Assembly: GCA_002714465.1 (NCBI GenBank)
Contig: PAXL01000042.1
Coordinates: 1 to 23,695 of the forward strand
DNA length: 23,695 nt
Origin: Gemmatimonadota bacterium
GTDB lineage: Bacteria > Latescibacterota > UBA2968
Direction of reading: 5' to 3'
Positions 14,139 to 21,005 of this stretch are shown here, piece after piece. A model generated the notes under the pieces. It was not told the origin of the DNA. It saw nothing but the letters and a program-made list of their open reading frames with translations, and did not search any database. The position numbers and the translations under genes are program-made. Each line of letters begins with the position of its first letter. Within the stretch, counting starts at the first letter, position 1.

Positions 14139-15044
14139 CTAGTGCCTCAGACGGCGGCGTGGCGGATCAATCCTCATCACGATCTCGCCCCGTTTGAAAG
14201 CCCGCACGGTGCCCGTCGTTTCCGACACAGCCAGCGCAATCGCTTTCGTGTTCTTCGTGATCGATGCGGCCGCAACGTGGCGAGCGCCAAGTCCTTTAGG
14301 CAGCATCAGCCCCTTTACGTCGGAAGAAATGTAGCGTCCCGCCGACAGGACAACACCGTCATCTTGGATGATGAAGGCTCCGTCCATCAGGGCAACTTCC
14401 TTGATTCCTTCCCGAATATCTGGATTCGTGATGTTCTTCTCTCGTTCAGAATAACCTCGGAACGGGTCGAATGTCATGGGTCTGGAGTGACGTAGCACCT
14501 TATCGGCGTCACCCATCACGAACAGGGTACCCATCGGATCACCCTCACGGCCCTCACGACCAATGTCTACCGCTATGTCGAGAAGCGAACGCACGACCTC
14601 GATCGGCAGGTCACCCGCGAGCTCAGCGATACTGTCCGGATGGTATCCCTCGAACCCGCGGCTCGTATCGACCACCACCATGGCGTCCACGCCACGACGG
14701 TCGTTCATCCCCGTCAGACAGATGAGGCGACTCCCTTTCCGGATGTAGCCGCCTTCCATCCCGAGCACGATCCCCATACGAACCCGCTCGAAGTGGGACA
14801 GGTCATCCACGTTCGCATCGTAGTGGATACGCCACACACCGCTTGCCTCGACGCCCCGAAGAAAGCGCTCACTGGACGTCACCACGAGCACCTGGGTGGA
14901 GGCGTTTAGATCCTCTACCGCCTTGCGATTGACAGACGAGTCCGTAACAATCAGGATCAGGTCAGCCGTGACCTTGCTGGCGAGGTCTCTGGATGCCGAG
15001 AGAAGCGAGGCATGATGGTTGGTTTTTTTGCGCGGCTGGTCCAA
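14139..15044 (-). CDS. DacZ-type diadenylate cyclase (c-di-AMP synthase)
   Basis: The 301-residue protein joins an N-terminal alpha/beta domain related to the pyruvate-kinase C-terminal fold (about residues 10-135) to a DAC/DisA_N domain (about 150-290). The catalytic DGA motif is at 221-223 (ALMDGAFIIQDDG) and the second motif reads GARHVAAASI (253-262), the RHR position of DisA being RHV. This two-domain layout is that of archaeal DacZ rather than bacterial DisA, CdaA or CdaS. The product would be c-di-AMP, which in other bacteria controls potassium uptake by binding RCK_C domains. The start is a TTG at 15044 with GGGAG just upstream; no in-frame ATG occurs before residue 90. It follows kptA by 31 bp and abuts the trkA remnant. 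Activity is inferred. Confidence 0.85.
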   Translation of the reverse strand: MDQPRKKTNHHASLLSASRDLASKVTADLILIVTDSSVNRKAVEDLNASTQVLVVTSSERFLRGVEASGVWRIHYDANVDDLSHFERVRMGIVLGMEGGYIRKGSRLICLTGMNDRRGVDAMVVVDTSRGFEGYHPDSIAELAGDLPIEVVRSLLDIAVDIGREGREGDPMGTLFVMGDADKVLRHSRPMTFDPFRGYSEREKNITNPDIREGIKEVALMDGAFIIQDDGVVLSAGRYISSDVKGLMLPKGLGARHVAAASITKNTKAIALAVSETTGTVRAFKRGEIVMRIDPPRRRLRH

Positions 15045-15075
15045 CGAGATCTCCCGAAAGCGCAGCGGGTGCCGG

Positions 15076-15753
15076 CTACCGACGACCGAACTTACGTCTA
15101 CGACCGTACTTCTGTTTTCCTTCAGCAGGAGCCCGTTCCGGATAAGTCGGTGCCGCAGGAGGCGGGCCCGATGGACGGGAGGGTCGACGCGAATCCGACC
15201 GGCCTGGATGCGGCGGAGCCTCGCGCTCGAGACTCAGGAACTCCGGAGGTACGAGTTCCGTAAGCATCGTAGGACCGCAGTCGAAGAACGCGACACCCGC
15301 ATCGTTTGCGTCCTTCGCCGATACCCGGATGACGGCGTTCCCGCCACGACCGAGTTGAGACGCCACATCCGGGTCGAAGGAGAGGTGAACATACTGCCGA
15401 TCGAAAGGCTTCAAACCGTGATCCAATGTTATCTTCACCTCTCTGGAGGAGACACCTTTGTAGAGAGCTTCCGGTGGCTCAGCGGGATCCAGTCCGAGGT
15501 CGACCTTAAAGCTATGCCCGTAGCGGGCTCTGATCTTCCCCTCGACTATCTCGAAGCGCTTCTTCTCCGTCCCGTCCACGACAGCCACAACATCGTCCTC
15601 ACCGATTCCGTCATCCTTCTTGCTCAAAGCTTCGACCACACCGTCGAGATCCGCGAAGCCCCGCTCGTCAACCTCAATACCGAACTCGTCGGGTCGATGA
15701 CGCAGCATAAGAGAAAGCAGCTTTGACAGGCGGACAGTCGATGGGGACGGCAT
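15076..15753 (-). CDS. kptA: RNA 2'-phosphotransferase (Tpt1/KptA family)
   Basis: The 225-residue protein matches KptA throughout: RLSKLLSLMLRHRPDEFGIE (catalytic RH at 18-19), RARYGHS (75-81, usually RAVQGHS), LYKGV (97-101, usually LYHGT), the GLKPFDRQYVHLS segment with the conserved arginine and histidine (119-125), and VPPEFL at the end of the domain. The enzyme removes a 2'-phosphate from RNA using NAD+, giving ADP-ribose 1'',2''-cyclic phosphate. Its substrate in bacteria is not settled. After about residue 175 comes a ~50-residue proline/arginine-rich extension ending GRRRKFGRR, absent from typical KptA and possibly RNA-binding. A strong promoter lies upstream; it heads the operon that continues with the diadenylate cyclase. 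Confidence 0.93.
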   Translation of the reverse strand: MPSPSTVRLSKLLSLMLRHRPDEFGIEVDERGFADLDGVVEALSKKDDGIGEDDVVAVVDGTEKKRFEIVEGKIRARYGHSFKVDLGLDPAEPPEALYKGVSSREVKITLDHGLKPFDRQYVHLSFDPDVASQLGRGGNAVIRVSAKDANDAGVAFFDCGPTMLTELVPPEFLSLEREAPPHPGRSDSRRPSRPSGPPPAAPTYPERAPAEGKQKYGRRRKFGRR

Positions 15754-15806
15754 TGGGGAGACCTTTCTTTTCTCAGAATACTCTGTTTTGTAAGAGGTTA
15801 CCTTTG

Positions 15807-15835
15807 AGTGTAAGCGAGTCGTAACGCTAAGTCAA
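15807..15835 (-). promoter_or_regulatory. Sigma70-type promoter upstream of kptA
   Basis: On the minus strand TTGACT (15835-15830) and TACACT (15812-15807) are spaced by 17 bp. Transcription would start near 15800, about 47 nt before the kptA ATG at 15753. It lies in the 91-bp gap after dnaB and should drive kptA, the cyclase gene and the decayed potassium genes behind it. Confidence 0.75.
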
Positions 15836-15844
15836 AGGACAGCA

Positions 15845-17227
15845 CTAGATCTCGAGAGGGTCCCTGTAGAGTTCAGGATTCTCGAACCGGCTGTATTGAC
15901 CAAGAAACGTCAAAAAGACGCTCCCCGTCGGACCGTTGCGATGCTTTCCGATGATGACCTCAGCAACACCCTCCTGCGTGTTCCCCTCTTCGTCCTCGAT
16001 CTTGTAGACCTCTGGACGAAAAAGGAACATCACCATATCCGCATCCTGCTCGATGCTTCCGGACTCGCGGAGATCCGACATTATCGGTCGCTTGTCAGGA
16101 CGCTGCTCTACGGCGCGAGAGAGCTGCGCACACGCCACAACTGGAATGTCCAGCTCTTTGGCCAGAGCCTTGAGTGACCGGGATACCTGAGCAATTTCCT
16201 GTTCGCGACTGTCCGCGCGGCCGTGCGTTGTCATCAGTTGCAAGTAGTCAACGACGATTATCCCGATGTCATACTCCGCTTTCGCTCGTCGTGCCTTGGC
16301 CCGCATCTCCATGATCGAGATACTTGGCGTGTCATCGATGTAGATCGGGGCCTCGAGAAGTTTTCCCGTCCACGTCCCGAGCCGCTGCCAGTCTTCTTCC
16401 CTGAGGTTCCCCGTACGCAGCTTGTGAAGGTCGACTCTGGCTTCAGCCACAAGCAGACGCTGCGCCAACTGATGGGTCGCCATCTCCAGCGAGAAGAACA
16501 GTACTGGAACACGAGCCTTTACAGCGGCGTTCCTCGCGATACAGAGCGTCAGTGACGTCTTCCCCATCGCAGGACGAGCAGCCAAGATAACGAGGTCCGA
16601 TCGCTGGAAACCTCCGGTAATCTCATCCAGATCGTCGTATCCCGAGGTCACCCCAGTAAGCGCATCCCGGTTCTCGTGTGCCCGCTCGATGGCCTCGAAA
16701 GTCTCGTCGAGCACGCTGCTCAGGGACACGACACCTTTGCCGAGATCCCTTTCAGCAATGCTGAAGATCCTCTGCTCGGCCCGATCGATGACCTCGCGGA
16801 TGTCTTCCGTCTTCTGATACGACTCCTCGACTGTCTGTGTCGCCGAGTCGATCAGGCGTCGACGAAGCGCCGCTTCGAGAACAATCTTCGCGTGGAACTC
16901 GGCGTTTACGGCGGTCGCCATCTCGCTCGCAAGCGCGGCGATCGTGGCGGCCCCGCCGACAGACTCAAGCGCACCCTCGCGTGCGAGTTCTTCGGACACG
17001 GTCACCTGGTCTGCTGGATCTCCGCGATCGAACAGCGTTAGGATCGCCTTGTAAACCTTCCGATGGATCGAGTTGTAGAACGCCGTCTCATCACCGAGAG
17101 TCTCCACCACGCGGCTGATCGAATCGTTGTCGATGAGCATGGCTCCAAGCACAGCCTTCTCGACCTCGATTTCATTAGGTGTGACTCGATCACCCGAGCC
17201 CTGTGTTTGTGGGCGCTCTACAGCCAT
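15845..17227 (-). CDS. dnaB: Replicative DNA helicase DnaB
   Basis: The 460-residue protein has the DnaB N-terminal domain (EIEVEKAVLGAMLIDNDSIS, about residues 18-120) and the RecA-like helicase domain. Helicase motifs include Walker A ARPAMGKTS, SLEMATHQLAQRLL, the Walker B/H2 segment IIVVDYLQLM, SRSLKALAKELDIPVVACAQ then LSRAVEQRPDKRP, and SDLRESGSIEQDAD. Length matches the family. DnaB is the hexameric 5'-3' helicase that unwinds DNA at the replication fork. The ATG at 17227 follows the uracil-DNA glycosylase stop by 15 bp and has an AGGAAAAG site, so it is the last gene of the yicC operon. No intein is present. Confidence 0.98.
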   Translation of the reverse strand: MAVERPQTQGSGDRVTPNEIEVEKAVLGAMLIDNDSISRVVETLGDETAFYNSIHRKVYKAILTLFDRGDPADQVTVSEELAREGALESVGGAATIAALASEMATAVNAEFHAKIVLEAALRRRLIDSATQTVEESYQKTEDIREVIDRAEQRIFSIAERDLGKGVVSLSSVLDETFEAIERAHENRDALTGVTSGYDDLDEITGGFQRSDLVILAARPAMGKTSLTLCIARNAAVKARVPVLFFSLEMATHQLAQRLLVAEARVDLHKLRTGNLREEDWQRLGTWTGKLLEAPIYIDDTPSISIMEMRAKARRAKAEYDIGIIVVDYLQLMTTHGRADSREQEIAQVSRSLKALAKELDIPVVACAQLSRAVEQRPDKRPIMSDLRESGSIEQDADMVMFLFRPEVYKIEDEEGNTQEGVAEVIIGKHRNGPTGSVFLTFLGQYSRFENPELYRDPLEI

Positions 17228-17242
17228 ACTATCGATCTTTTC

Positions 17243-17947
17243 CTAGAGCTGCGTACCGTCATACTCGAACCTGAGAAGCTTGAGGTCTTCCCACGCCGGG
17301 CGCTTCCATTGTGGATTCCTAAGCAAAGCGGCCGGGTGATACGTTGGGATCAGCTTGATCCCGCTGTATTCATAGATCTTCCCCCTCAGCCGCCCCATCG
17401 ATGTGGTCGTCTTCAACAGAGTCTGTGCGGCAAACCGGCCAAGCGTGCAGACCACCCGTGGCTGGATCAACTCAATCTGACGAATCAGAAACGGCTCGCA
17501 TTGCTCGATTTCGTCGACTTGGGGGTCTCGGTTGTTCGGTGGCCGGCATTTGATCACGTTCGCGATGTAGACTTCGTCTCGCGACAGTTTGATCCCCTCA
17601 ATCATCTTGGTCAACAGGTCACCTGCTGCACCGACAAACGGAAAGCCCTTTAGATCCTCTTCTCGTCCCGGGGCCTCGCCGACGAACATCACATCCGCTG
17701 TTGGACTCCCACTGCCGAAAACGACGTGCTGCCTCCCTTCGCACAACCTGCAAGCCGTGCAACCGCGAACCTGTTGTTGGAGCTGTTCGAGCGCAGACGC
17801 ATCCACTTGAAAGGAAGAAACGGGCTTCGACTCCGTAGGTGTTTCACCTGACGGAAGAGGCACATCCGTTACACCAAGTTCTTGCTGAAAGCGGAGGAAG
17901 TCTCGCGCGATCGATATAGGATCTTCTCCGTCTATGTCTGTGCCCAC
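17243..17947 (-). CDS. Uracil-DNA glycosylase, family 4 (iron-sulfur type)
   Basis: The 234-residue protein has motif A GEAPGREED (90-98), FPFVGAAGDLL, ANVIKCRPPNNRDP and motif B HPAALLR (204-210). Four cysteines placed as in family 4 enzymes (C63, C66, C134, C150) should bind a [4Fe-4S] cluster. It removes uracil from DNA at the start of base-excision repair. The first ~55 residues are a variable extension. Such extensions are common in this group, which early annotations call a phage polymerase-related domain. The GTG start at 17947 overlaps the end of coaBC by 16 bp and has GGTGG upstream. Confidence 0.94.
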   Translation of the reverse strand: MGTDIDGEDPISIARDFLRFQQELGVTDVPLPSGETPTESKPVSSFQVDASALEQLQQQVRGCTACRLCEGRQHVVFGSGSPTADVMFVGEAPGREEDLKGFPFVGAAGDLLTKMIEGIKLSRDEVYIANVIKCRPPNNRDPQVDEIEQCEPFLIRQIELIQPRVVCTLGRFAAQTLLKTTTSMGRLRGKIYEYSGIKLIPTYHPAALLRNPQWKRPAWEDLKLLRFEYDGTQL

Positions 17948-19152
17948 GCGCTCACCACCCAGTCGAGAATCCTGTCAGAAACCTCGTGCTTTGACGCGAG
18001 ATCACAGACTTGTCGACCTCCCTCTCGATCGAACAGGGTCACGACGTTTGTATCCACACCAAACCCGGCACCCTCGATATTCAGATCGTTCAGCACAATC
18101 AAATCTAGACTTTTCTTCTCAAGCTTGGACTTCGCGTTCGCCTCGACGTTCTCTGTCTCCACAGCGAACCCGACCACGAGCCTCTCACCCTTCTCCTGTC
18201 CAAGATCTACAAGGAAGTCGTATGTCGGCTCGAACGAGACGTTCAGGGACTTCCCATCCTTCTTGATCTTTTGGTCGGCCTGCAAAGTAGGTCTAAAATC
18301 CAAAACAGCGGCTGTCATCACGAGCACATCCGCGCCGTCGAAAGCCGCTCGAGTCGCAGTCTCCATCTCGCTCACCGACCGAACATCGACCCGCTCGACA
18401 CCAGCCGGTGTCTCTAGGTGAGTAGGTCCCGAAACCAGGGTTACACAGGCACCTCGAGCAACTGCTCGCTCTGCGACGGCGTAGCCCATCTTACCCGTCG
18501 ACCGGTTTGTGATAAATCGGACCGGATCGATATCTTCTTCGGTGCGTCCGGCAGTAACTAGGACTCGCTTGCCTGCAAGATCTCCCCGCGGACCAAGCGC
18601 ATCACAAACTGCCTGGACGACGCAATCCGGCTCTTCCATCCGCCCAGGGCCTGAGGCCCCAGACGCGAGAGGGCCGCTGGCTGGACCGATCAATGTATAC
18701 CCACGAGATCGAAGCGCATCCAGGTTGTTCTGGACCGCCTCGTTCGCGTACATCTGCGACTCCATCGCGGGCACTGCGAACACCCGGGTCTCCGCAGCCA
18801 GCAGGATATTCGTTAATAGATCATCAGCCAGACCGTTGGCTGCACGGCCTAACACATGGGCTGTGGCCGGAGCGATCAAGATCGCGTCCGGCCACTTCGC
18901 CAGTTCGATATGCCTGATGTTCGGGTCTCCCTCATCCGGGAACAGCTGTGTTTCAACTTTCCGGTGAGAGAGGGCTTCAAAGGTCAGCGGTTGGACAAAA
19001 CGGCAGGCTGATTCGGTCATCACGACTCGAACCTCAGCCCCCTCGTCCTGCAAACGCCGTAGGATTTCTACTGCTTTGTATGCGGCAATCCCGCCACTAA
19101 CTCCCAGCAGAATCCTCTTCGTCGCCAGCCTTGTTTTCCCCTTCTGGGCCAT
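17932..19152 (-). CDS. coaBC: Bifunctional phosphopantothenoylcysteine decarboxylase / phosphopantothenate-cysteine ligase
   Basis: The 406-residue protein fuses CoaC (about residues 12-185) and CoaB (about 190-400), which together turn 4'-phosphopantothenate into 4'-phosphopantetheine for coenzyme A. CoaC features are the flavin-binding start ILLGVSGGIAAYKAVE, catalytic histidine in IRHIELAKW, IAPATAHVLGRAANGLADDL and the substrate clamp ASGASGPGRMEEP. The PxMNxxMW motif reads PAMESQMY, with Glu for Asn. CoaB features are VTAGRTEEDIDPVRFITNRS, then TGKMGYAVAE, and the KIKK lysines. The ATG at 19152 lies inside rpoZ (56-bp overlap) but has a clear GAGGTGA site, and no later usual start precedes the first strand. 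Dual function is secure from the full-length match. Confidence 0.95.
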   Translation of the reverse strand: MAQKGKTRLATKRILLGVSGGIAAYKAVEILRRLQDEGAEVRVVMTESACRFVQPLTFEALSHRKVETQLFPDEGDPNIRHIELAKWPDAILIAPATAHVLGRAANGLADDLLTNILLAAETRVFAVPAMESQMYANEAVQNNLDALRSRGYTLIGPASGPLASGASGPGRMEEPDCVVQAVCDALGPRGDLAGKRVLVTAGRTEEDIDPVRFITNRSTGKMGYAVAERAVARGACVTLVSGPTHLETPAGVERVDVRSVSEMETATRAAFDGADVLVMTAAVLDFRPTLQADQKIKKDGKSLNVSFEPTYDFLVDLGQEKGERLVVGFAVETENVEANAKSKLEKKSLDLIVLNDLNIEGAGFGVDTNVVTLFDREGGRQVCDLASKHEVSDRILDWVVSAWAQT

Positions 19153-19342
19153 AGCTCACCTCGACCTTTGCCTTCACTACACGATCCAGCGCGACGGTCG
19201 TCATTTTGTCCGGACCTTCGACGGTATCGGACATCAAGCGAGTCTGGTTGAGCCGCCTGGCTTCACGGGACGAAGCGATGACGGCCTCATACGGGTTGAT
19301 ACCGACATTCGTGAGCTCTTCGAAGTAAAATGTCTTTGCCAT
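19097..19342 (-). CDS. rpoZ: DNA-directed RNA polymerase omega subunit
   Basis: This small 81-residue protein (MAKTFYFEELTNVGINPYEA...) contains NPYEAVIASSREARRLNQTR, the conserved core of RpoZ, followed by TTVALDRVVKAKVEVSYG and an acidic tail. The ATG at 19342 is preceded by AGGAG at ideal distance; the longer open frame above it is only the gmk region read out of frame. Omega helps assemble RNA polymerase around beta-prime. Its place between gmk and coaBC is the standard gmk-rpoZ-coaBC order of many bacteria, which supports the call. The 3' end overlaps coaBC by 56 bp. Confidence 0.93.
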   Translation of the reverse strand: MAKTFYFEELTNVGINPYEAVIASSREARRLNQTRLMSDTVEGPDKMTTVALDRVVKAKVEVSYGPEGENKAGDEEDSAGS

Positions 19343-19370
19343 GCAAGATTCTCCTGGTTGTAATCGGGCG

Positions 19371-20015
19371 CTACTTGACGCCCAGGTCTTCCAGCAATGA
19401 AGGCTTTCTGGTCGCTTTCGTCCTTTCGGCACGCAGGAGCGCCTGGATGTCCTGGATCGCTTCTTCAAGCTCGATGTTAACGATCGCGTAATTAAAGGTC
19501 GGAGCAAAAGCCATTTCTTCGATCGCATTCTGCATCCGAACCTTCAAGGCATCCTCATCCTCGGATTGTCTCCCCGACAGCCGGTTTCGCAGCGCATCCA
19601 CAGAGGGGGGAAGGATAAAAGCAGTCACACATCGATTGCCCAGGTCACGACGCCATTGCTGAGCCGCTTGAACATCCACCTCGAGAAGAACGACGTCACC
19701 TTGATCGAGCGACTCCTTGAAGGCAGCTCGAGTCGTCCCATATAGTGACCCGTGCACAAAGGCGTGTTCTAGGAGTTCTCCTGATGTCGTGAGATTCGAA
19801 AATGCATCGTCAGAAATGAAATGGTAGTCACGGCCTGAGACTTCACCCGCCCGCGGCGTTCGAGTCGTCGTCGTCACCGTGCGGTGAACACCAGGTTCGC
19901 GCTCGACGAGCTGCTTCCGTATCGATGATTTGCCGACCCCTGACGGTCCTGAAACGACCAGAGCGAACGCTTCGGGGCGACCGTCAAACAGCTCTTCAGC
20001 TAAAGCATTGTCCAA
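19371..20015 (-). CDS. gmk: Guanylate kinase
   Basis: The 214-residue protein has the P-loop SGPSGVGKSSIRKQL, the GMP-binding block TVTTTTRTPRAGEVSGRDYH, FISDDAF, LLEHAFVHGSLYGT and DVVLLEVDVQAA (Walker B), then FILPPS and the arginine-containing lid RLSGRQSEDEDALKVRM. It phosphorylates GMP to GDP. Translation most likely starts at the TTG at 20015 with GGAG upstream; there is no ATG before the P-loop. It lies 21 bp after yicC and 28 bp before rpoZ in one operon. Confidence 0.97.
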   Translation of the reverse strand: MDNALAEELFDGRPEAFALVVSGPSGVGKSSIRKQLVEREPGVHRTVTTTTRTPRAGEVSGRDYHFISDDAFSNLTTSGELLEHAFVHGSLYGTTRAAFKESLDQGDVVLLEVDVQAAQQWRRDLGNRCVTAFILPPSVDALRNRLSGRQSEDEDALKVRMQNAIEEMAFAPTFNYAIVNIELEEAIQDIQALLRAERTKATRKPSLLEDLGVK

Positions 20016-20036
20016 GGCTTTGAGCTCCGTCGCGGT

Positions 20037-20912
20037 CTATTCGACGTTGAGGACCTGCTCTTTAAGCTTCTCGATCTCTTCCTTCATCTCGACGACGACG
20101 TGGGCGATCTCTGCGTTCCCAGCCTTAGAACCGATCGTGTTGGCTTCCCGGAGCATCTCCTGAAGCAGGAAGTTCAGTCGGCGTCCAACTGCTTCGTCCC
20201 GGGCGAGCGTCTCGAGATACTGCGCGTTGTGACTCTTAAACCGGACGCACTCTTCCGTGATGTCGGACCGCTCGGCAAGAATCGCAACCTCCATCACCAG
20301 ACGATTCTGGTCCACGGATTCAGGAGTAAGAAGAGCCTCAAGTTTCTCTTCAAGCTTCTTGCGTGCACTTTCGACACGCGTGGGTGCGAACTCTTCGACC
20401 TTTTCGATCAGGCAGTCCAGGATGCCGATCCGCTCGCGAAAGTCCTGCGCGAGCTTCTCGCCCTCGACCTGCCGCATCTTGTGACACTCCGCCACTGCTT
20501 CGTTACAGCCTCGCTCGATCAATAACCAGGTGGCTTGGACGTCAACTTCGGGTGTTTCGAAAGAGAATGTGTTCGGCAGTGCGGCAACCGTGGCGACTGT
20601 CACATCGCCGGATATTCCGCGGTCATTCAGCTTCTCGAGTTCGGCGATGTAGGCCTCTACGACGGCTTCATTGAGAACCGGGATCCCTTGACTCGGGGCA
20701 TCGCTCTGAAGCGAGATCGATAAGTCGACACGACCCCGAGAGATCGTAGCCAAGACCAATTCCTTGATCTTCGGCTCAAGCTCAGACAAATATTTGGGGA
20801 GGCGGATGGACACGTCGCCATAGCGGCCGTTTACCGTCCGTACCTCGATGTTGGCACGCGTGCCGTTGGCTTCGACGGCGGATTTTCCGAAGCCCGTCAT
20901 GCTAGCGAGCAT
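20037..20912 (-). CDS. yicC: YicC family endoribonuclease
   Basis: The 291-residue protein starts MLASMTGFGKSA, the hallmark of YicC, followed by VRTVNGRYGDVSIRLPKYLS and the C-terminal DUF1732 end GRRLNFLLQEMLREANTIGS plus KAGNAEIAHVVVEMKEEIEK. Length is normal for the family. E. coli YicC is a ring-forming endoribonuclease involved in small-RNA turnover. The gene is first in the operon yicC-gmk-rpoZ-coaBC-udg-dnaB, 46 nt downstream of a strong promoter. Confidence 0.96.
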   Translation of the reverse strand: MLASMTGFGKSAVEANGTRANIEVRTVNGRYGDVSIRLPKYLSELEPKIKELVLATISRGRVDLSISLQSDAPSQGIPVLNEAVVEAYIAELEKLNDRGISGDVTVATVAALPNTFSFETPEVDVQATWLLIERGCNEAVAECHKMRQVEGEKLAQDFRERIGILDCLIEKVEEFAPTRVESARKKLEEKLEALLTPESVDQNRLVMEVAILAERSDITEECVRFKSHNAQYLETLARDEAVGRRLNFLLQEMLREANTIGSKAGNAEIAHVVVEMKEEIEKLKEQVLNVE

Positions 20913-20957
20913 ACTCGGGATCGCCTCTTGTGGTCCTAGGTCAATTCGTAGCCCGCA

Positions 20958-20986
20958 AATATATGTTTTTACACAAGCTCTGTCAA
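20958..20986 (-). promoter_or_regulatory. Near-consensus sigma70 promoter upstream of yicC
   Basis: On the minus strand a perfect -35 box TTGACA (20986-20981) is followed after exactly 17 bp by TATATT (20963-20958), a single mismatch from the consensus -10. Transcription would begin near 20951, about 40 nt before the yicC ATG. It is the strongest promoter in the window and fits a housekeeping operon. Confidence 0.85.
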
Positions 20987-21005
20987 TCTTACCTGCTGAG
21001 CGAAG

